From assembly GCA_016550395.1 (NCBI GenBank), contig JABXGY010000027.1, forward strand, positions 1 to 17,808: DNA of 17,808 nt. Direction: 5' to 3'. Below, piece after piece: positions 13,428 to 17,808 of the stretch. The notes beneath the pieces were generated by a model that did no database searches, was not told the origin of the DNA, and saw only the letters and a list, made by a program, of their open reading frames with translations. The position numbers were made by a program, and so were the translations under genes. This DNA comes from an archaeon (GTDB lineage Archaea > Asgardarchaeota > Hermodarchaeia > Hermodarchaeales > Hermodarchaeaceae). Position 1 is the first letter of the stretch. Each line of letters opens with the position of its first letter.

Positions 13428-14076
13428 CTGTAACTATATCTCCATCGGATATGTTGAGCTTTTCACGAAGATTGATAGGAGCAATAACCTCAACGACGTT
13501 GGGATGATGATGTGTACGTTCGATCAAAAGGATAGCTGCATTTTGTTGATTATCTATAGTTGCCGGATAACATGCTACAGGTCCGAAGGTTCGATCACCA
13601 GTTGAAAACCCATTAATCTCTATTCCAATTGTTGCTTTGAGTAGCTGAAACTCATTCACATCGGCATCAGTATGTAATTGAATATTCAAGGTGCCAGGAA
13701 ATGGCGTATAGCCTAATTTTTTTCGGAATTGTTTGCAATATCCCTCTAATTGCACGTAGTAGGCTCCTTCTCCTAATCCGGTAAAAATCCGACCTCGAAG
13801 CGTTACTGATCGTTTCTTAGTCATAGCCACTTCTAGAATTGACTGAACATGGGTTAATTCAGCTACTCCTTTTGATTCAATTCGTATTAGTTGCCCGCGA
13901 TTTGTTAGAATACGTTGAATCCATCCATTACGTTCAAGAGCAGCCAATCTCCGTGATGCCGTTTGTTGACTTGTATTAAGAAGAAGGGCAAGTCTTGGAG
14001 TAGATGTTCGTATACTGTTAGTTACAGCGCCGAGTTGGGCCAATACTAGAAGTGTAAACCATAACTGTTCTTTCAA
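13387..14076 (-). CDS. ribK: CTP-dependent riboflavin kinase with N-terminal winged helix
   Basis: RibK makes FMN from riboflavin using CTP, an archaeal peculiarity. Residues about 5-75 form a MarR-like winged helix (PRLALLLNTSQQTASRRLAALERNGWIQR), as in many euryarchaeal RibK proteins. The kinase domain follows: RGRIFTGLGEGAYYVQL (95-110), YTPFPGTLNIQL (123-134) with the Mg/nucleotide-binding Thr and Asn, and RTHHHPNVVEVIAP. The start is TTG 14076; the codon before it is a stop, so nothing longer is possible. It begins 5 nt after the endonuclease V stop, with GGATGATG across the junction as likely ribosome-binding site, suggesting translational coupling. The HTH may regulate flavin genes, as proposed for related fusions. 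Its 3' end overlaps ribL, the next enzyme in the pathway, tail to tail. Confidence 0.95.
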   Translation of the reverse strand: MKEQLWFTLLVLAQLGAVTNSIRTSTPRLALLLNTSQQTASRRLAALERNGWIQRILTNRGQLIRIESKGVAELTHVQSILEVAMTKKRSVTLRGRIFTGLGEGAYYVQLEGYCKQFRKKLGYTPFPGTLNIQLHTDADVNEFQLLKATIGIEINGFSTGDRTFGPVACYPATIDNQQNAAILLIERTHHHPNVVEVIAPINLREKLNISDGDIVTVNADLSDSHTLSQ

Positions 14077-14081
14077 TTACA

Positions 14082-14747
14082 TCATCCATTTTTCTTCAGT
14101 GCTATTCGGGCGTTGGTGGCTAGTTTGTGGGCGCGTCGAGTTGGCTCAGGAAGTCGATATTTTGTGATACATTTCAATGTCATATCGATTGCAGTATTGA
14201 GAGAGATTCGATGCCCTACACTAACATAAATTGGATTACACCCCGATTTGGTAGAAATTCGAGCGCCTACCACTTCGTTATTTAGAACGATCTCATCAAA
14301 CGCTTTTATATTGGACTTAATTTCACCGCATAGCATTCGTTTCGCTACTCCGATTGTTGGTATTTTCTTCAGAACCCCAAAATGGCTCGCTGCACCCAAT
14401 CTTCGTGGGTGAGCACGACCATGTGCGTCAATGAAACAAAGATCAGGTGTGTATGATAAAGCTTCGTAAGCAAGTGAGAGAGGAGTATATTCCCGAAAAG
14501 AAAGAAATGTCGGGATATAAGGCACTGTAGTTTGGGCTAAGATGATTTTTTCTTCAAGTAGTTGCAGTTCTGGAAAGCTAAGAAGTACAGCTGCTCCAAT
14601 AGCGGTTTGTTCAAGATATGCAACATCTAATCCACAAACATATTTGGGTGGATTTGTGAAATCGTCTGCCTCGATGACATAATCGACTAGGCTTTGTTGA
14701 ACTTTTCGCGCTTTTGTTGTAGAGAAGCCTTTTGGCAAGTGCTCCAT
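14082..14747 (-). CDS. nfi: Endonuclease V (deoxyinosine 3' endonuclease)
   Basis: The enzyme cuts the second phosphodiester bond 3' to deoxyinosine in DNA; some homologues cut inosine RNA. All family marks are present in 221 residues: CGLDVAY with Asp41, the wedge PYIP (77-80), FLSFREYTPL with Glu86, CFIDAHGRAHPRRLGAASHFG with Asp107, VAKRMLCG, the substrate pocket GARISTKSGCNPIYVSVGHRISL and the C-terminal KYRLPEPTRRAHKLA. Asp41, Glu86 and Asp107 are the metal ligands. It starts 7 nt after the translin stop and ends 5 nt before ribK, so the three genes form one minus-strand operon. Confidence 0.96.
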   Translation of the reverse strand: MEHLPKGFSTTKARKVQQSLVDYVIEADDFTNPPKYVCGLDVAYLEQTAIGAAVLLSFPELQLLEEKIILAQTTVPYIPTFLSFREYTPLSLAYEALSYTPDLCFIDAHGRAHPRRLGAASHFGVLKKIPTIGVAKRMLCGEIKSNIKAFDEIVLNNEVVGARISTKSGCNPIYVSVGHRISLNTAIDMTLKCITKYRLPEPTRRAHKLATNARIALKKNG

Positions 14748-14754
14748 GCCCCTA

Positions 14755-15399
14755 TTATTCTTTCAGCGTTTTTTGAAACGAGGTAATTCCTGCAAGTAAC
14801 CGACGGTTTTCGATTGCAGTACTAAGATCAGCCCGGGTTCTTTCAATTAACCCACGTGCTATGTCAGTTTTTCTTCTCAAACCAGGGGTCAAACCACGTG
14901 GAAAATCAAAGGTTAATAGAGTGGCATAAATCTGTTCCATCCTCTCAAACGCCCGTTTTGCCTCCTCTAAATTATCATCTGTCAAAGAATCAATAGCATA
15001 TCTTCGAAGTTCACCTACTAAGTCTCCTAGACCCTGTAGATAACCAACTTCACTTAGGCCAATTTCTACTGGTCCTGGAAGATTTTGATTTAAACTAAAT
15101 GCTAGAAATAGCGCTGCTTCCGCAACCTCACCCTCCGCATCATGAACTAGCCCGATAACAGGCAGTTGACTTAGTTTTTCCAAATGTGTCTGTGCTACCT
15201 TCAACATTGATTGGGCATTTTTTATTGATTTTTTAGCTTTCTTCAGTTCACCTTGATGAACAGCAGATATGGCTTCCCGAGTTACTTTCAGAACATTATG
15301 CATTTCATCAATAAGAAGATCCCGTGCCTTGTTTTGTACTGAAAGTTTAGCATAAATATCGTCACCAATTTCTTTAAGACCCATTGTTAATTGCTCCAT
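14755..15399 (-). CDS. Translin/TRAX family protein
   Basis: An all-helical 214-residue protein. The C-terminal half is diagnostic: VGYLQGLGDLVGELRRYAIDSL, then MEQIYATLLTFDFPRGLTPGLRRKTDIARGLIERTRADL. In human C3PO, TRAX supplies an RNase site of two glutamates and an aspartate; here GEVAEAALF offers two glutamates three residues apart and GLGDL an aspartate in matching positions (94, 97 and 129 counted from an upstream TTG, three less from ATG 15399). This makes an active RNase plausible, as shown for an archaeal homologue. ATG 15399 is chosen over TTG 15408. It heads the operon with endonuclease V and ribK, and its upstream region (69 nt) is shared with divergent Taw1. Confidence 0.92.
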   Translation of the reverse strand: MEQLTMGLKEIGDDIYAKLSVQNKARDLLIDEMHNVLKVTREAISAVHQGELKKAKKSIKNAQSMLKVAQTHLEKLSQLPVIGLVHDAEGEVAEAALFLAFSLNQNLPGPVEIGLSEVGYLQGLGDLVGELRRYAIDSLTDDNLEEAKRAFERMEQIYATLLTFDFPRGLTPGLRRKTDIARGLIERTRADLSTAIENRRLLAGITSFQKTLKE

Positions 15400-15467
15400 T
15401 CTATCCAAGTTTCCGCTGATGGAGCAGTGAATAAAAAATACTTAAATGATTGGCTTTATGTGAAAAG
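15400..15467. promoter_or_regulatory. Compact divergent promoter, translin operon and Taw1
   Basis: Only 68 nt separate the two start codons. A TATA-like ACTTAAAT (15440-15447) is centred about 25 nt before the Taw1 ATG, predicting a leaderless mRNA. On the other strand the same bases (ATTTAAGT) could place the operon start near 15417. The two promoters may therefore share one nearly symmetric TATA element and compete. Confidence 0.4.
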
Positions 15468-16406
15468 ATGGGTTGTACTGTGGTTTCCTCTGAGTTAGCG
15501 AAGATTTACAGGAAGCAACATTATCGGTTCATTGGCCGGAATAGTGTGCTGAAGAAATGCTATCATCTTCACAAAGCTCTAACACAACAACGACCGTGTT
15601 ATAAACAGACCTTCTATCATACAATCACCACTCATCGGTGTATGCAGCTCTCACCGACTTTACAATGTTCGCAAGCTTGTCTATTTTGTTGGCGGACAAT
15701 GCCAGGTGATGAGGGGTTTCCTAAAAAGTTAGAGAAGGAAATACCAGATGAGCCATCAGAGATTTTGAATAACGCAGTAATTGAGCAACGTAAAATTCTT
15801 GATGGATATAATCCAGTGTGTCACCCTAAGGTTATCCCACAAATGTATGAGGAAGCTAGAAATCCCCGTCACGTTGCTATTAGTTTGGTTGGGGAACCAA
15901 CCCTCTATAGACGCTTATCTGATTTGATTATGGAATGTAAACGGAGAGGTTGGACGAGTTATCTTGTAAGTAATGGGACTAATCCTCACCTGTTAGAAGC
16001 AATTGAGGAACCTACCCAGCTTTACATATCCTTTGTTGCTCCTGATAAGAAAACCCATCAAAAACTTTGTCGACCTAATGTCCCGAAGGCTTGGGACCGG
16101 GTCCAAAAATCTCTGAACCTATTTTCTTCATTTTCCTGTCCTACAGTTGTGCGAATGACACTTGTTGAGGGACATAACATGCACAGCGTTTCTAATTATG
16201 CGCAATTACTAGATACAGCTAATCCGGATTATATTGAATGCAAGGCGTATATGCACGTAGGGGGCAGCATGCAGCGTTTATCCCGCGAAAACATGCCGAG
16301 TATGAAATCTATACGAGAGTTTGCTGAAGCAATAGCCAATCAAACTGGATACTCGGTTACTAATGAAGATACAGTTAGCCGGGTTGTCTTGCTATCACAA
16401 AGCTAA
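15468..16406 (+). CDS. taw1: 4-demethylwyosine synthase (Taw1/TYW1-type radical SAM enzyme)
   Basis: Taw1 builds the tricyclic wyosine core at G37 of tRNA-Phe from N1-methylguanosine and pyruvate. The 312-residue protein carries the radical SAM motif C67-SQA-C71-LF-C74 followed by WR, as in the family's C-x3-C-x2-CWR. Upstream cysteines C31, C44 and C58 are spaced about 12-13 residues apart, as for the second 4Fe-4S cluster. HVAISLVGEPTLY is the SAM-binding G-E-P-T motif, then YLVSNGTNP, LYISFVAPD and YIECKAYMHVGGSMQRL follow. No flavodoxin domain is present, which is normal for archaea. ATG 15468 is chosen over TTG 15450 because of the TATA spacing. It converges on psmB with a 13-nt gap. Confidence 0.94.
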   Translation: MGCTVVSSELAKIYRKQHYRFIGRNSVLKKCYHLHKALTQQRPCYKQTFYHTITTHRCMQLSPTLQCSQACLFCWRTMPGDEGFPKKLEKEIPDEPSEILNNAVIEQRKILDGYNPVCHPKVIPQMYEEARNPRHVAISLVGEPTLYRRLSDLIMECKRRGWTSYLVSNGTNPHLLEAIEEPTQLYISFVAPDKKTHQKLCRPNVPKAWDRVQKSLNLFSSFSCPTVVRMTLVEGHNMHSVSNYAQLLDTANPDYIECKAYMHVGGSMQRLSRENMPSMKSIREFAEAIANQTGYSVTNEDTVSRVVLLSQS

Positions 16407-16419
16407 TAGAAGAACCTGA

Positions 16420-17037
16420 TTATTCAGCAAGGGAGAGATGCTTCGTTTCTATTCCACCTGGTGTCACGATAAGAAGATCAATACCGTCGCCTGACATTGC
16501 ATCTCGTCGAGTGGCAGACCGAATAGCCTTGACTGCTAAGTCAATTGCATCCTCTTTTGAGAGATCCTCACGATAATTAGCTTCGAGAACTCCAAGAACT
16601 AGTGAAGTAGCAGTACCAACCGCCGCATAAGTCTCTTTGATAAGAGAGCCTGCAAGATCAAGGCTGTACAAGTGCGAGCCGTCCTGGTCGACACCACCAA
16701 TCAGCGTTTGTGTAAGATATGGCATATACTTACGACTAAAGAGAATATTGGAGAGTAATTGAGCTGCAGCTTTGACCGTAATTGATCGCCGGTTTTCGAG
16801 TCCAAAGAGATTTGATTCTGCAGTTAAGAAGGAAGAAAGCATTTGGTAATCACCGCTAACGCCAGCACTTCCGACAATGATGTTCTCGGTTATTGGAAAA
16901 ACCTTCTTTCCAGTTTTACTAACAACTGTATAACCCCAAAGAACTCGTTTTTCGGCACCGATGACTACTCCATTTTCAAATGTTATTCCAACAGTTGCTG
17001 CACCGAAGAAAGGAGTCAAATCATTTTGTCCGCTCAT
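16420..17037 (-). CDS. psmB: Proteasome beta-type subunit lacking the catalytic threonine
   Basis: The 205-residue protein is a 20S proteasome beta subunit by full-length pattern: GITFENGVVIGAEKRV, VVSKTGKKVFPI, GSAGVSGDYQMLSSFL, LLSNILFSRKYMPYLTQTLIGGVD, GTATSLVLGVLEANY and a C-terminal ATRRDAMSGDGIDLLIVT. Active subunits are cut after Gly to expose Thr1 (G-T-T-T-V-G). Here the site reads F-F-G-A-A-T-V-G, codons GGT GCA GCA ACT, so Thr1 is alanine. Lys33 (VVSK), the acidic residue 17 (GAEKR) and the RD-x-x-SG region are kept. It is therefore predicted to be structurally sound but not a protease, and to need an active beta partner encoded elsewhere. The 11-12-residue N-terminal piece is short for a propeptide. 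AGGT lies about 8 nt before the ATG. Confidence 0.9.
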   Translation of the reverse strand: MSGQNDLTPFFGAATVGITFENGVVIGAEKRVLWGYTVVSKTGKKVFPITENIIVGSAGVSGDYQMLSSFLTAESNLFGLENRRSITVKAAAQLLSNILFSRKYMPYLTQTLIGGVDQDGSHLYSLDLAGSLIKETYAAVGTATSLVLGVLEANYREDLSKEDAIDLAVKAIRSATRRDAMSGDGIDLLIVTPGGIETKHLSLAE

Positions 17038-17117
17038 TAAAATTACCTGCTCAGCTATCGTAGGAAAGCAGTTAAAAAATCTTTGTGACTTGCTTGATGA
17101 ATGGTTAGTGATCGATT

Positions 17118-17808
17118 TTGAATCCTTTTACTAAATTAAAATACATTCAAAGTAGCAAGGAGCTGTTAGATATCGCCTTTGCACGTGCTTCAAAACTAAC
17201 ATTACCCAAATCAAAGAAACCAACCCACATTCGCGTTCGTGAACGAGAAATTGCCAAACTAAAGAAAGTGAACGAAATCCTTACTACAAGGTTAGAAGAA
17301 GTAGTCAAGCGTTTTCCAAATTTTGATGAGGTCCATCCGTTTTATCGAACTCTGGCTGACACAGTGATTACAATTGACGAGATTCGTCAGGCCCTTGCAT
17401 CGGTAACATCTGCAGTTCGAATCATTCGGAATATCATCAAGGAGAGTATGCATAAATTAAGGAGCATTGGAACCCCGAATGACGCCCGAAAACTCCGATC
17501 CGCTGCTTATGGTCGCATCTCATCAATAATTAACCGCTTAGAACCACGATTGACACTGATCCGGCGAGCAGCAAATGAATATCGTCGGTTTCCGTCAATT
17601 AATCTAGAATTGCCAGTGATTGTAGTTGCTGGATATCCCAATGTAGGCAAAAGTTCACTGGTCGCAATTCTGTCTTCAGCCAAACCTGAAATTGCTGAAT
17701 ATCCTTTTACAACTAAAAAAATCAGCGTTGGACATTTTCCCATAAATTCGAACGAAGGACAAATCCTCGATGTTCCCGGACTATTAGATCGCCCGATGAA
17801 GAAGAGAA
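17118..17808 (+). CDS. NOG1-family GTPase, 3' end outside the window
   Basis: The first 230 residues of a nucleolar-GTP-binding-protein-1 type GTPase (Obg-like class), which in eukaryotes acts in 60S ribosomal subunit assembly. Residues 1-160 form the helical N-terminal domain of the family (NPFTKLKYIQSSKELLDIAFARASK, then THIRVREREIAKLKKV). The G domain begins at 165: G1 GYPNVGKSS (172-180), G2 YPFTTK (195-200) and G3 DVPG (218-221). The start is TTG 17118, with GTGATC 4 nt upstream; TGA closes the frame at 17109, so no earlier start exists. It is divergent from psmB, with 80 nt between the start codons. The right edge of the window cuts the gene just after G3. Confidence 0.93.
   Translation, partial: MNPFTKLKYIQSSKELLDIAFARASKLTLPKSKKPTHIRVREREIAKLKKVNEILTTRLEEVVKRFPNFDEVHPFYRTLADTVITIDEIRQALASVTSAVRIIRNIIKESMHKLRSIGTPNDARKLRSAAYGRISSIINRLEPRLTLIRRAANEYRRFPSINLELPVIVVAGYPNVGKSSLVAILSSAKPEIAEYPFTTKKISVGHFPINSNEGQILDVPGLLDRPMKKR

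Noticed and set aside
1..17808. Mobile elements, CRISPR arrays, defence cluster
   Set aside because: No transposase, integrase, terminal repeats or regularly spaced repeats are visible; gene content is housekeeping.

Overview
This window is archaeal chromosome, most probably from an Asgard archaeon. The archaeal markers are a group II chaperonin (thermosome), RNA polymerase subunit Rpo6/K, an ATP-dependent DNA ligase, a proteasome beta subunit, the archaeal FAD-pathway enzymes RibL and CTP-dependent RibK, Taw1 and tRNA genes with bulge-helix-bulge introns. The Asgard assignment rests mainly on a 123-residue protein at 4044-4415 that reads as a profilin. It is supported by a NOG1-type GTPase and a translin/TRAX-type protein, which are less diagnostic. 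I cannot place it below the Asgard level. The base composition is AT-rich, several genes start with TTG or GTG, and several TATA boxes lie about 26 nt before the start codon, which suggests leaderless transcripts.

Layout. 1-870 (minus): 5' part of a Fae-Hps fusion for formaldehyde fixation and ribulose-monophosphate chemistry, with a palindromic promoter region behind it. 1239-2369 (plus): a four-helix membrane protein and a small winged-helix regulator whose translation start is ambiguous. 2420-4415 (minus): a bacterial-type glyceraldehyde-3-phosphate dehydrogenase, an unrecognised 115-residue protein and the profilin. 4502-6562: a YggU/DUF167 protein converging on DNA ligase. 6694-11575 (plus): a radical SAM protein, the thermosome preceded by a short leader ORF that resembles its own N-terminus, Rpo6/K, and a PaaK-like adenylate-forming enzyme. 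11588-12886: thiL (plus) between two oppositely oriented tRNA genes, tRNA-Thr(CGU) with one intron and tRNA-Lys(CUU) with two, the second in the T-loop. 12984-15399: ribL converging on, and overlapping, a three-gene minus-strand operon (translin-like, endonuclease V, ribK). 15468-17808: Taw1, a proteasome beta subunit without its catalytic threonine, and the start of a NOG1 GTPase.

Functionally the window is mostly information processing (DNA joining and repair, tRNA maturation and modification, transcription, protein folding and turnover, ribosome assembly), with cofactor synthesis (thiamine diphosphate, FMN, FAD) and two central-carbon enzymes. No transposon, CRISPR array or defence island is visible. 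The points most worth following are the proteolytically dead-looking proteasome subunit, the doubly interrupted tRNA-Lys, the profilin, the duplicated thermosome N-terminus, and the frame conflict at the regulator gene near 1970.
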